Shown: piece after piece, positions 18,863-26,741 of the stretch
Layout of the letters: the number at the start of each line of letters is the position of its first letter
Numbering within the stretch: the first letter of the stretch is position 1
Source of the DNA: Streptococcus sinensis
GTDB taxonomy: Bacteria; Bacillota; Bacilli; Lactobacillales; Streptococcaceae
Direction: 5' to 3'
Length of the DNA: 40,900 nucleotides
Assembly: GCF_000767835.1 (NCBI RefSeq)
Contig: NZ_JPEN01000110.1
Location: forward strand, 1-40,900
Notes under the pieces: generated by a model
The model's database searches: none
Told to the model about the DNA's origin: nothing
What the model saw: the letters and a program-made list of their open reading frames with translations, nothing else
Position numbers and translations under genes: made by a program

Positions 18863-20488
18863 ATGACACTTGATAAAACAAAAGTGGTCTATCAGATTTA
18901 CCCCAAATCCTATAAGGATACAACAGGAAATGGTGTGGGAGACTTCCGCGGTATCATCGAAAAAATCCCTTATCTGAAAGAGCTGGGAGTGGACATGGTC
19001 TGGCTCAATCCTTTCTATCCTAGTCCGCAGCGGGACAATGGCTATGATATTTCGAACTATACTGCGGTAGACCCTATCTTTGGGGATATGGCAGATTTTG
19101 AAGAGATGGTCAAGGTTGGTCAGCAGCATGGTATTGACTTTATGCTGGACATGGTGCTCAACCACTGCTCGATTGAGCATGAGTGGTTCCAAAAGGCGCT
19201 GGCTGGGGATTCCTACTATCAGGACTTCTTTATCCTGCGGGATGAGCCAACGGACTGGCTGTCCAAGTTTGGCGGCAGTGCCTGGGCGCCATTCGGCGAT
19301 ACTGGCAAATACTATCTGCATCTCTATGATGTCACTCAAGCTGACCTCAACTGGCGCAATCCCAATGTTCGTCAAGAACTCTTCAAGGTGGTGAATTTTT
19401 GGCGGGACAAGGGAGTCAAGGGTTTCCGCTTTGATGTCATCAATGTCATCGGAAAAGATGAGGTACTGACGGACTGTCCTGAGCAGGATGGCAAGCCAGC
19501 CTATACTGATAAGCCAATCGTGCATGACTATCTGCGCATGATGAACGAAGCGACCTTTGGTCAGGACGATTCTGTCATGACTGTTGGTGAAATGAGTGCC
19601 ACGACTATTGAAAATTGCATCCTTTATACCGCACCGGATCGGCAGGAGCTGTCTATGGCTTTTAATTTCCATCATCTCAAGGTGGACTATGAAGCTGGGC
19701 AGAAATGGACCCTGAAGGCTTTTGGCTTTGAAGAATTAAAACGCCTCTTCTATACTTGGGGCAAGGAAATGAGCGATCAGGATGGCTGGTCAGCCCTCTT
19801 CTGGAACAATCACGACCAGCCGCGAGCTCTCAACCGCTTTGTCGATGTAGAAAATTTCCGCAATGAAGGGGCGACCATGCTGGCAGCTAGTATTCACCTG
19901 TCGCGCGGAACGCCTTATATCTACATGGGTGAGGAAATCGGGATGGTGGACCCTGACTATGATTCCATGGAAGATTATAAGGATGTCGAGTCTCTCAATG
20001 CTTACCAGAGTCTGCTTGCTGAAGGCAAATCGCCAGAGGCAGCCTTCAAGATTATCAAGGCCAAATCTCGTGATAATTCTCGGACGCCTATGCAGTGGGA
20101 TGATTCAGTCAATGCAGGTTTTACAACAGGAAGTCCATGGCTGAAGGCGGGCAAATCCTATCCGCTCATCAATGTGGAAAATGAAATCAAGGGCCCAATT
20201 TTTACCTTTTATCAGAAATTGATTGGCTTGCGTAAGGAACTACCTATCATCGCAGAGGGCAGCTATCAGCCAGCCTATGAGGACAGTCCTCAGGTCTATG
20301 CCTTTGAGCGGGAGTGGCAAGGACAAAAACTTTTAGTCCTTAACAACTTCTATGCTGATCCGATTACCGTGGATATCTTGCCGGATTATCAAAATGGTCA
20401 GGTATTGATTTCGAATTATGAGGAGCCAACGGTAGCAACAACCATGACTTTACAAGCTTATGAAACTTTGGCTATTCTGGTAAAATAG
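18863..20488 (+). CDS. treC: Alpha,alpha-phosphotrehalase (trehalose-6-phosphate hydrolase)
   Basis: A 541-residue GH13 alpha-amylase-family enzyme splitting trehalose 6-phosphate into glucose and glucose 6-phosphate. The catalytic set is visible: nucleophile Asp in GFRFDVINV, acid/base Glu in TVGEMSATT, and the transition-state Asp in FWNNHDQPRALNRF. N-terminal YQIYPKSYKDTTGNGVGDFRGI is typical of oligo-1,6-glucosidase/TreC enzymes. AAAAGGAG precedes ATG. Substrate assignment rests on the treR-treP context as well as the family; oligo-1,6-glucosidases look similar. No terminator follows directly; the next is that of the csRNA. Confidence 0.94.
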   Translation: MTLDKTKVVYQIYPKSYKDTTGNGVGDFRGIIEKIPYLKELGVDMVWLNPFYPSPQRDNGYDISNYTAVDPIFGDMADFEEMVKVGQQHGIDFMLDMVLNHCSIEHEWFQKALAGDSYYQDFFILRDEPTDWLSKFGGSAWAPFGDTGKYYLHLYDVTQADLNWRNPNVRQELFKVVNFWRDKGVKGFRFDVINVIGKDEVLTDCPEQDGKPAYTDKPIVHDYLRMMNEATFGQDDSVMTVGEMSATTIENCILYTAPDRQELSMAFNFHHLKVDYEAGQKWTLKAFGFEELKRLFYTWGKEMSDQDGWSALFWNNHDQPRALNRFVDVENFRNEGATMLAASIHLSRGTPYIYMGEEIGMVDPDYDSMEDYKDVESLNAYQSLLAEGKSPEAAFKIIKAKSRDNSRTPMQWDDSVNAGFTTGSPWLKAGKSYPLINVENEIKGPIFTFYQKLIGLRKELPIIAEGSYQPAYEDSPQVYAFEREWQGQKLLVLNNFYADPITVDILPDYQNGQVLISNYEEPTVATTMTLQAYETLAILVK

Positions 20489-20503
20489 TTTGCTCAAAAT
20501 CTA

Positions 20504-20536
20504 CTTAAGACTCTTTTAAGTATGATAGACTATACT
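20504..20536 (+). promoter_or_regulatory. CiaR-type promoter (direct repeat plus -10)
   Basis: CTTAAG (20504-20509), 5 bp, TTTAAG (20515-20520), then 10 bp and TATACT (20531-20536). The CiaR response-regulator site of streptococci is TTTAAG-N5-TTTAAG placed at the -35 region; this copy has one mismatch and the expected position. Confidence 0.75.
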
Positions 20537-20541
20537 AGAAG

Positions 20542-20679
20542 CATCAAATAAAGACCTCTAAATTTATTTGATAAAAGGGATTCTCTAGTGTAGCTACTGG
20601 CAAATGTCAATAGCTACAGTCCCATACCTTTCTTTTTCATAATAATCTCCGAAAGAGTCGCCTATAAGGCGGCTTTTTT
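20542..20679 (+). ncRNA. Cia-dependent small RNA (csRNA)
   Basis: The predicted RNA is about 138 nt. It has a perfect 10-bp hairpin ATCAAATAAA/TTTATTTGAT (20543-20552 with 20563-20572, loop GACCTCTAAA). A second hairpin follows, TGTAGCTA/TAGCTACA (20589-20596 with 20611-20618). Then comes an unpaired pyrimidine-rich stretch ending CATAATAATCTCC (20638-20650), and a terminator AGTCGCC/GGCGGCT with six T. The unpaired piece is the reverse complement of GGAGATTATTATG, i.e. a ribosome site plus start codon, which is how csRNAs block translation of targets such as comC in S. pneumoniae. The architecture fits the known csRNA family; the target in this organism is unknown. Confidence 0.8.
20656..20679 (+). 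terminator. Terminator of the csRNA (and probably of treP-treC)
   Basis: AGTCGCC (20656-20662) pairs with GGCGGCT (20668-20674), one G-U pair, loop TATAA, followed by T6. Confidence 0.9.
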
Positions 20680-20815
20680 GAAGTGAACAAGGGAGCGAGT
20701 AAGCGCGATTTGACAATGTTTTGAACTCTATCTGTTGTAACACAATGAAAATGAAACTGAAAAACAGTTTGTTTTCTAAAAAATAGGCAGAATCTAGTAA
20801 TTTTTACTGAAGTCG

Positions 20816-20824
20816 TGGTATAAT
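20816..20824 (+). promoter_or_regulatory. Extended -10 promoter of pflA
   Basis: TGGTATAAT lies 41 bp before the ATG at 20866; no good -35. A cre-like AATAAAACGTTTTCAA (core 20835-20848, both mismatches in the first two positions) overlaps the likely start of transcription, consistent with CcpA influence on fermentation. Confidence 0.6.
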
Positions 20825-20865
20825 ATAGTTAAGAATAAAACGTTTTCAAGTTTAAGAGGGTCATT

Positions 20866-21663
20866 ATGGTTGAAGAAGCTATTGATTATGGAAAAGTAAC
20901 GGGAATGGTGCACTCTACGGAGAGTTTTGGAGCTGTGGACGGACCAGGTATTCGTTTCATTGTCTTTTTGCAGGGTTGCCATATGCGTTGTCAGTATTGC
21001 CACAATCCAGATACATGGGAGATGGAGACCAACAAATCTCGGCTGCGTACGGTAGACGATGTGTTGGAGGAAGCCCTTCGTTTCAAAGGTTTTTGGGGCA
21101 ATAAAGGTGGTATTACAGTCAGCGGCGGAGAAGCTCTTCTGCAGATTGATTTTCTGATTGCCTTATTTACCAAAGCGAAAGAGCTGGGCATTCACTGTAC
21201 GCTGGATACCTGTGCCCTGCCTTTTAGAAATACCCCTCGCTATTTGGAAAAATTTAATAAGCTCATGGCGGTGACGGATTTAGTCTTGCTGGATATCAAA
21301 GAAATCAATGATGCTCAGCACAGAATTGTGACCGGCCAGAGCAATAAGAGCATTTTGGCCTGTGCTAAGTACCTGTCCAATATTGGAAAACCTGTCTGGA
21401 TTCGCCATGTTCTGGTGCCAGGTCTGACCGATCGTGATGAAGATTTGATTGAGTTGGGTAAGTTTGTCAAAACGCTGAAAAACGTAGACAAGTTTGAAAT
21501 TTTGCCTTATCATACTATGGGTGAGTTTAAGTGGAAGGAGCTGGGGATTCCGTATTCACTGGAAGGTGTTAAGCCGCCAACTGCTGAGCGGGTCAAGAAT
21601 GCCAAGGAGCTGATGCAGACAGAATCCTACACTGAGTACATGAATCGGGTGCACAATGCTTAA
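20866..21663 (+). CDS. pflA: Pyruvate formate-lyase activating enzyme
   Basis: A 265-residue radical SAM enzyme that installs the glycyl radical on pyruvate formate-lyase under anaerobic conditions. The [4Fe-4S]/SAM motif CHMRCQYC (CxxxCxxC) lies near residues 38-45, preceded by GPGIRFIVFLQG, and the SAM-binding GGE is in TVSGGEALL. The length matches PflA. The ribosome site AGAGGG is 7 nt before ATG. No pfl gene is in the window, so the enzyme acts on a distant partner. A monocistronic unit with its own promoter and terminator. Confidence 0.95.
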   Translation: MVEEAIDYGKVTGMVHSTESFGAVDGPGIRFIVFLQGCHMRCQYCHNPDTWEMETNKSRLRTVDDVLEEALRFKGFWGNKGGITVSGGEALLQIDFLIALFTKAKELGIHCTLDTCALPFRNTPRYLEKFNKLMAVTDLVLLDIKEINDAQHRIVTGQSNKSILACAKYLSNIGKPVWIRHVLVPGLTDRDEDLIELGKFVKTLKNVDKFEILPYHTMGEFKWKELGIPYSLEGVKPPTAERVKNAKELMQTESYTEYMNRVHNA

Positions 21664-21667
21664 ACAA

Positions 21668-21700
21668 AACAGATTGAGAATTTTTCTCAGTCTGTTTTTC
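21668..21700 (+). terminator. Terminator of pflA
   Basis: AACAGATTGAGAA (21668-21680) pairs with TTCTCAGTCTGTT (21684-21696), one G-U pair and a 3-nt loop, then more T. Confidence 0.9.
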
Positions 21701-21743
21701 TTATAAAAATTTCCACTCTCTTTTGGAGAAAATCTGATAAATA

Positions 21744-21752
21744 TGGTAAAAT
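21744..21752 (+). promoter_or_regulatory. Extended -10 promoter of ppaC
   Basis: TGGTAAAAT, TGn-extended -10, 39 bp before the ppaC ATG. Confidence 0.55.
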
Positions 21753-21790
21753 AATTGTAGTCAAATTATTATAAAATGAAGAGGTTTATC

Positions 21791-22726
21791 ATGTCTAAAA
21801 TTTTAGTTTTCGGTCACCAAAATCCTGACTCAGACGCAATCGGGTCTTCTTATGCCTTTGCTTATCTGGCGCGTGAAGCTTACGGTTTGGATACAGAAGC
21901 GGTTGCTCTGGGCGAGCCTAATGAAGAAACAGCCTTTGTTTTGGATTATTTTGGTGTGGTTGCACCGCGCGTGATTACATCTGCTAAGGCAGAAGGAGCT
22001 GAACAGGTCATCCTGACAGACCACAATGAATTCCAACAGTCTGTTGCAGACATTGCTGATGTTGAAGTCTACGGCGTGGTGGATCACCACCGTGTTGCTA
22101 ACTTTGAAACAGCTAGCCCGCTTTACATGCGCTTGGAACCAGTGGGTTCTGCTTCCTCTATTGTTTACCGTATGTTCAAGGAACACGGTGTAGCTGTACC
22201 TAAGGAAATTGCAGGTCTTCTATTGTCAGGCTTGATTTCTGACACCCTCTTGCTCAAGTCACCAACCACTCATCCAAGTGACAAGGTCATTGCACCAGAA
22301 TTGGCTGAACTAGCTGGTGTTAACTTGGAAGAATATGGTTTGGCTATGCTTAAGGCTGGTACAAACTTGGCGAGTAAGTCTGCAGAAGAATTGATTGACA
22401 TTGATGCCAAAACTTTTGAGCTGAACGGAAATAATGTCCGTGTGGCGCAAGTCAACACTGTAGATATTGCGGAAGTCTTGGAGCGTCAAGCAGAAATCGA
22501 AGCAGCTATTGAAAAGACTAACACTGATAATGGCTACTCTGACTTTGTCTTGATGATTACAGATATCGTCAACTCCAACTCTGAAATCCTAGCTCTCGGT
22601 AGCAATATGGATAAGGTTGAAGCAGCCTTTAACTTCGTTCTTGAGAACAATCATGCTTTCTTGGCAGGAGCTGTTTCTCGTAAGAAACAAGTTGTGCCTC
22701 AGTTGACTGAAAGTTTTAATGCTTAA
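21791..22726 (+). CDS. ppaC: Manganese-dependent inorganic pyrophosphatase (family II)
   Basis: A 311-residue DHH-family enzyme hydrolysing pyrophosphate and so driving biosynthetic reactions. Metal-binding motifs in order: [13 protein letters not shown] (about 8-20), LTDHNE (about 75-80), VVDHH (the DHH signature, about 95-99), and the C-terminal DHHA2 substrate motif SRKKQVVP. Length is that of streptococcal PpaC. I start at ATG 21791, 5 nt after AGAGG; the upstream ATG at 21776 lacks a ribosome site. A terminator follows. Confidence 0.96.
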   Translation: MSKILVFGHQNPDSDAIGSSYAFAYLAREAYGLDTEAVALGEPNEETAFVLDYFGVVAPRVITSAKAEGAEQVILTDHNEFQQSVADIADVEVYGVVDHHRVANFETASPLYMRLEPVGSASSIVYRMFKEHGVAVPKEIAGLLLSGLISDTLLLKSPTTHPSDKVIAPELAELAGVNLEEYGLAMLKAGTNLASKSAEELIDIDAKTFELNGNNVRVAQVNTVDIAEVLERQAEIEAAIEKTNTDNGYSDFVLMITDIVNSNSEILALGSNMDKVEAAFNFVLENNHAFLAGAVSRKKQVVPQLTESFNA

Positions 22727-22755
22727 ATAGTTCCTTAGACAATTTAAGTTGGTAG

Positions 22756-22779
22756 ATGGGGAAAACTTATTTTCCTCAT
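22756..22779 (+). other. Hairpin ahead of the ppaC terminator
   Basis: ATGGGGAAAA (22756-22765) pairs with TTTTCCTCAT (22770-22779), with one G-U pair and the loop CTTA. It stands 4 nt before the terminator hairpin, giving two stacked stems. Confidence 0.5.
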
Positions 22780-22783
22780 ATTC

Positions 22784-22807
22784 AAAAGGAGTTTCGGCTC
22801 CTTTTTT
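22784..22807 (+). terminator. Terminator of ppaC
   Basis: AAAAGGAG (22784-22791) pairs with CTCCTTTT (22798-22805) around TTTCGG, followed by T. The stem contains a perfect ribosome-site sequence that is thus masked. Confidence 0.8.
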
Positions 22808-22821
22808 AATAGATTATAGAA

Positions 22822-23334
22822 ATGAAAACTCAAAATCTACAAAATGGAGATTTGCTGTTTACAATCGGGCAATCCGATATGGCAGCAGCGATTCGGACAG
22901 CAACAGGCTCTTACAGTCATGTGGGCATCTTTTTTGATGGGGAAATGTACCATGCGACGGAGGACAAGGGAGTCATCCGTCAGCCTTTGACTCAGTTTTT
23001 GAAGGAAGAGGATGTTTACCATGCCTTTTTCTATCCTGATATAGATGCGCTTGCCGTCTTTGAAGAGGCTAAGTCCCATCTGGGAAAGCCTTATAATGCT
23101 AGTTTTTACCCTGAGAGCGAGGGATTTTACTGCTCGGAGTATATCGCTAGGATTCTGCCGATTTTTGAGACAATTCCCATGCAATTTGCTGATGGTGAAA
23201 ATGCTGTGTCTTCATTTTGGCAGGCTTACTATCGTGATTTGGGCTTAGCCGTTCCATTAGGGCAACCCGGTACCAATCCCAGTCAGTTGGCTCAGTCAGC
23301 CAAGCTCATTTTTAGAGGAGAGCTCCATGATTAA
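22822..23334 (+). CDS. YiiX/YebB-like permuted papain-fold (C92) protein
   Basis: A 170-residue protein with the circularly permuted NlpC/P60 order: histidine first in TGSYSHVGIFFDG (about residue 33), then the candidate catalytic cysteine in GFYCSEYIARI (about residue 101). Opening NGDLLFTIG is typical of the YiiX family. Such proteins are predicted amidases or hydrolases of peptides or lipids; no signal peptide is visible, so it is probably cytoplasmic. The start is unusual: no ribosome site in the 15 bases before ATG, and a terminator hairpin ends only 15 nt upstream. It overlaps the next gene by 8 nt, so the two are probably one unit. Confidence 0.8.
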   Translation: MKTQNLQNGDLLFTIGQSDMAAAIRTATGSYSHVGIFFDGEMYHATEDKGVIRQPLTQFLKEEDVYHAFFYPDIDALAVFEEAKSHLGKPYNASFYPESEGFYCSEYIARILPIFETIPMQFADGENAVSSFWQAYYRDLGLAVPLGQPGTNPSQLAQSAKLIFRGELHD

Positions 23335-23980
23335 GGTTATCAATCCGACTCGGCTGACACGTCAGCCCTTATTTCAAAAATTAATCAATTATCTGGATCG
23401 GCAAGATGATGTGATTTTGAGAGAGATTAAACGCGAATTTGCGGACTTTCCCAATCTAGATCGCTTCATAGAGGAATGCATTAAGGCGGGCTACATTCGG
23501 AGGGAAAATAAGCGATATTATCAGCAGGTTCCGCTTCTGGAAAACCTAGAAAATCTGTCTCTGGATCAGGAAGTCTTTATTCGGGACGACAGTCCACTTT
23601 ATCAGGAATTGCTAGACTTGCGCTTTGAAACCCGACTTTCCAATCAGACCAATGCGGCTATTCTGCTGGAACAGACAGACTTTCAAAGGGATAAGCTGAC
23701 CTTGGCCAACTATTTTTATAAACTGAAAAATCAGTATCCTTTGAGTAAGGAGCAGGAACAGTTATATGCCATTTTGGGAGATGTGAATTCAGAATATGCC
23801 CTGAAATATATGACAAGCTTTCTGCTTAAATATGTCCGTAAGGATGAACTGATGCAGAAGCGACGCGATATCTTTGTAGATAGTCTGGTGATTTTAGGTT
23901 ATATTCGTCAGAATGAGGGCGGCAAGTATGAGTTGCAGGCAGATTTTGACAAGACTAGTTTGATTTTCAGTAAAGGGTGA
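23327..23980 (+). CDS. DUF1803-like streptococcal protein of unknown function
   Basis: A 217-residue soluble, mostly helical protein beginning MIKVINPTRLTRQPLFQKLI. I recognise the pattern as the DUF1803 family found mainly in streptococci; no role is known. The N-terminal part (about 10-65: VILREIKREFAD, LDRFIEECIKAGYIRREN) looks like a winged-helix fold, and a similar helix-strand pattern near the C-terminus (SLVILGYIRQNEGGKYEL) suggests a second one. No catalytic motif is seen. Its ATG lies inside the C92 gene with AGGAG 7 nt before it, showing translational coupling. Confidence 0.65.
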   Translation: MIKVINPTRLTRQPLFQKLINYLDRQDDVILREIKREFADFPNLDRFIEECIKAGYIRRENKRYYQQVPLLENLENLSLDQEVFIRDDSPLYQELLDLRFETRLSNQTNAAILLEQTDFQRDKLTLANYFYKLKNQYPLSKEQEQLYAILGDVNSEYALKYMTSFLLKYVRKDELMQKRRDIFVDSLVILGYIRQNEGGKYELQADFDKTSLIFSKG

Positions 23981-24080
23981 GATGGCATAGACGTTCATAC
24001 TGATTCTTTTTAACAAGATTCTGTAGCATTGTAAAAATAGAATTTTTTAAGAAATATGACTATGTAAAAATCTCAAATTA

Positions 24081-24089
24081 TGGTAAAAT
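24081..24089 (+). promoter_or_regulatory. Extended -10 promoter of pyrH-frr
   Basis: TGGTAAAAT lies 27 bp before the pyrH ATG; the region to its left is AT-rich without a clear -35. Confidence 0.55.
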
Positions 24090-24116
24090 AGTACAGATAA
24101 TATAAGGAGTGTAAAA

Positions 24117-24842
24117 ATGGCAGAACCTAAATATAAGCGTATTTTGATTAAACTATCCGGGGAAGCTTTGGCTGGTGAAAAAGGCGTGGGCATCAACATC
24201 GCGATTGTCCAAAAAATGGCTGAAGAGATTAAGGAAGTCCATGAGTTGGGGATTGAAATTGCCTTGGTTATTGGTGGTGGCAATCTCTGGCGGGGGGAAC
24301 CAGCAGCAGAAGCAGGTATGGATCGGGTTCAAGCAGACTATACTGGGATGTTGGGAACAGTCATGAATGCACTTGTAATGGCAGATTCCTTGCAGCAGGT
24401 TGGGGTTGATACCCGCGTGCAGACGGCGATTGCTATGCAGCAGGTTGCTGAACCTTACATCCGCGGACGAGCTCTCCGCCATCTGGAAAAGGGACGGATT
24501 GTTATTTTCGGTGCTGGTATTGGTTCACCATACTTCTCAACAGATACGACAGCTGCTCTACGTGCTGCGGAAATTGAAGCTGACGCTATTCTCATGGCTA
24601 AAAATGGCGTGGATGGTGTCTACAATGCCGATCCAAACAAAGATAAAACTGCTGTCAAGTTTGACGAACTGACTCACCGTGATGTGATCAACAAGGGCTT
24701 GCGTATCATGGATTCGACCGCCTCTACTCTTTCTATGGACAATGATATTGACTTAGTCGTCTTTAACATGAATGAACCGGGCAATATCAAACGAGTGGTC
24801 TTTGGCGAGCAGATCGGGACAACTGTCTCAAATAAGTTATAA
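24117..24842 (+). CDS. pyrH: UMP kinase
   Basis: A 241-residue amino-acid-kinase-fold enzyme phosphorylating UMP to UDP in pyrimidine nucleotide synthesis; the bacterial form is a hexamer regulated by GTP and UTP. Motifs: [12 protein letters not shown] at the N-terminus, [10 protein letters not shown] (about 50-59), [16 protein letters not shown], and [16 protein letters not shown]. The length is typical. AAGGAG precedes ATG. frr follows after 18 bp, the conserved pyrH-frr operon of bacteria. Confidence 0.97.
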   Translation: MAEPKYKRILIKLSGEALAGEKGVGINIAIVQKMAEEIKEVHELGIEIALVIGGGNLWRGEPAAEAGMDRVQADYTGMLGTVMNALVMADSLQQVGVDTRVQTAIAMQQVAEPYIRGRALRHLEKGRIVIFGAGIGSPYFSTDTTAALRAAEIEADAILMAKNGVDGVYNADPNKDKTAVKFDELTHRDVINKGLRIMDSTASTLSMDNDIDLVVFNMNEPGNIKRVVFGEQIGTTVSNKL

Positions 24843-24860
24843 GAATTAGGAGAAAATAAA

Positions 24861-25418
24861 ATGGCAAATGAAATTGTAGAAAAAGCAAAAGAAAGAATGA
24901 CCCACTCGCACCAAAGTCTGGCGCGTGAATATGGCAGCATCCGTGCAGGCCGCGCTAATGCCAGCCTTTTGGATCGCATCCATGTAGAATACTACGGAGT
25001 AGAAACTCCGCTCAACCAAATCGCTTCTATTACAATTCCAGAAGCGCGTGTGCTCTTAGTAACACCTTTTGACAAGTCTTCTATCAAGGATATTGAACGT
25101 GCGATTAATGCTTCTGACCTAGGAATTACACCAGCAAGCGACGGTTCTGTGATTCGTCTGGTTATCCCAGCCCTGACTGAAGAAACCCGTAAGAACTTGG
25201 CTAAGGAAGTGAAGAAAGTCGGTGAGAATGCCAAGGTTGCTATCCGTAACATTCGCCGCGATGCTATGGACGAAGCGAAGAAGCAGGAAAAAGCTAAAGA
25301 AATTACTGAAGACGAATTGAAAACCTTAGAAAAGGACATCCAAAAAGTCACTGATGATGCAGTTAAGCATATCGATGACATGACAGCAACTAAGGAAAAG
25401 GAACTCTTAGAAGTTTAA
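24861..25418 (+). CDS. frr: Ribosome recycling factor
   Basis: A 185-residue tRNA-shaped factor that with EF-G splits the post-termination ribosome. Recognised by [22 protein letters not shown], the central [16 protein letters not shown] and the charged helical C-terminus ([24 protein letters not shown]). Full family length. AGGAG precedes the ATG. Co-transcribed with pyrH and ended by a hairpin. Confidence 0.97.
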   Translation: MANEIVEKAKERMTHSHQSLAREYGSIRAGRANASLLDRIHVEYYGVETPLNQIASITIPEARVLLVTPFDKSSIKDIERAINASDLGITPASDGSVIRLVIPALTEETRKNLAKEVKKVGENAKVAIRNIRRDAMDEAKKQEKAKEITEDELKTLEKDIQKVTDDAVKHIDDMTATKEKELLEV

Positions 25419-25434
25419 AAACCATCAGAATCAA

Positions 25435-25467
25435 AACTCAGTTGGCCTTGGCTGACTGAGTTGTTTT
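25435..25467 (+). terminator. Terminator of pyrH-frr
   Basis: AACTCAGT (25435-25442) pairs with ACTGAGTT (25455-25462), continued inward by weaker pairs, then GTTTT. The T-run is short, so some readthrough into cvfB is possible. Confidence 0.75.
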
Positions 25468-25516
25468 AACATTAAAATCCTTGCAGTTTGAAGAAGCAAG
25501 GTAGAAATAGGACTAT

Positions 25517-26371
25517 ATGAATACAAATCTTGCTAAATTCATCGTGGGGATTATCACGGATGAAAATGATCGCTTTTACTTTGTTCAAAAGGACGGTCAG
25601 ACTTACGCCCTTTCTAAGAAAGAGGGAGTGCATGAGCTAGGTCAGTCTGTCAAAGGCTTTGCCTACAGCGATATGAAGCAGAAGCTTCGCCTGACAACTA
25701 TTGAAGTCACGGCTACACAAGAGCAGTTTGGTTGGGGAACGGTCACAGAGGTCCGCAAGGATCTGGGAGTCTTTGTCGATACCGGTCTGCCAGATAAGCA
25801 AATCGTAGTGTCGTTGGACATTTTGCCAGAGATAAAAGAACTCTGGCCTAAGAAAGGCGACCGCCTTTATATCCGTCTCGATGTGGACAAAAAAGACCGC
25901 ATCTGGGGACAGCTGGCTTATCAGGAGGACTTCCAACGCTTGGCTCGTCCTGCCTACAATAATATGCAGAACCAAAACTGGCCAGCTATTGTTTACCGGC
26001 TCAAGCTTTCTGGCACCTTTGTCTACCTGCCGGAGAATAATATGCTGGGCTTCATCCATCCAAGCGAGCGCTATGCAGAGCCACGTTTGGGACAAGTACT
26101 GGATGCTCGGGTGATTGGCTTCCGTGAAGTAGACCGCACCCTTAACCTCTCCCTCAAGCCTCGTTCCTTTGAAATGCTGGAAAACGATGCTCAGATGATT
26201 TTGACCTATCTGGAGAGTAACGGCGGCTTTATGACTTTGAACGACAAATCCTCACCAGACGACATCAAGGCGACTTTTGACATTTCTAAAGGCCAATTTA
26301 AAAAAGCTCTGGGCGGTCTCATGAAAGCTGGTAAAATCAAACAGGACCCGACTGGAACGGAGTTGGTGTGA
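25517..26371 (+). CDS. cvfB: S1-like RNA-binding regulator CvfB
   Basis: A 284-residue protein with repeated S1/OB-type RNA-binding modules (about 1-70, 70-140, 145-215: for example FGWGTVTEVRKDLGVFVDTGLPDKQ and LGFIHPSERYAEPRLGQVLDARVIGF) and a C-terminal winged helix (about 225-284, SPDDIKATFDISKGQFKKALGGLMKAGKI). This is the CvfB/YitL layout; CvfB affects virulence gene and RNA processing control in staphylococci. The ribosome site is modest (AGGA). It sits between frr and yozE as in other streptococci. Confidence 0.9.
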   Translation: MNTNLAKFIVGIITDENDRFYFVQKDGQTYALSKKEGVHELGQSVKGFAYSDMKQKLRLTTIEVTATQEQFGWGTVTEVRKDLGVFVDTGLPDKQIVVSLDILPEIKELWPKKGDRLYIRLDVDKKDRIWGQLAYQEDFQRLARPAYNNMQNQNWPAIVYRLKLSGTFVYLPENNMLGFIHPSERYAEPRLGQVLDARVIGFREVDRTLNLSLKPRSFEMLENDAQMILTYLESNGGFMTLNDKSSPDDIKATFDISKGQFKKALGGLMKAGKIKQDPTGTELV

Positions 26372-26434
26372 GGATGGAGAATCGATAGCTAAGAGCTTAT
26401 GCTTGAAGGAATACATTTTTAAAGAAAGGATCCT

Positions 26435-26650
26435 ATGAGAAAATCTTTTTACAGCTGGCTGATGACAGAGCGCAATCCTAAGAGCAAGGAGCCCAAGGCT
26501 ATTTTGGCGGACTTGGCTTTTCAGGATACGACCTTTCCCAAGCATACGGATGATTTTGATGAAGTCAGTCGTTTTCTGGAGGAGCATGCAAATTTTTCCT
26601 TTAACTTGGGCGAGTTTGATGCTATTTGGGAAGAATATCAGGCCCATTGA
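26435..26650 (+). CDS. YozE family (UPF0346) small protein
   Basis: A 71-residue protein beginning [15 protein letters not shown] and ending with an acidic tail. The pattern SFYSWLMT...[28 protein letters not shown] is that of the YozE SAM-like fold family, widespread in Firmicutes with no defined role. AAAGGAT lies before ATG. It is placed between cvfB and phoH, as in other streptococci. Confidence 0.9.
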   Translation: MRKSFYSWLMTERNPKSKEPKAILADLAFQDTTFPKHTDDFDEVSRFLEEHANFSFNLGEFDAIWEEYQAH

Positions 26651-26688
26651 TTGGTTGATGGCTGGGGATAGTCATTTTCTGCTTGCTT

Positions 26689-26697
26689 TGATATAAT
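26689..26697 (+). promoter_or_regulatory. Extended -10 promoter of phoH
   Basis: TGATATAAT, a TGn-extended perfect -10, 45 bp before the TTG start. Confidence 0.55.
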
Positions 26698-26741
26698 AAA
26701 GGTAATTCATTCAAAAAATTTAAAATAGAGAGGTTCTTTAT

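Noticed and set aside
18797-19675. 292-codon minus-strand ORF opposite treC
   Set aside because: Antisense shadow of a clear GH13 enzyme; no promoter or ribosome site.
25479-25501. CCTTGC/GCAAGG inverted repeat before cvfB
   Set aside because: A 6-bp stem with an 11-nt loop could be chance; no T-run and no known regulator.
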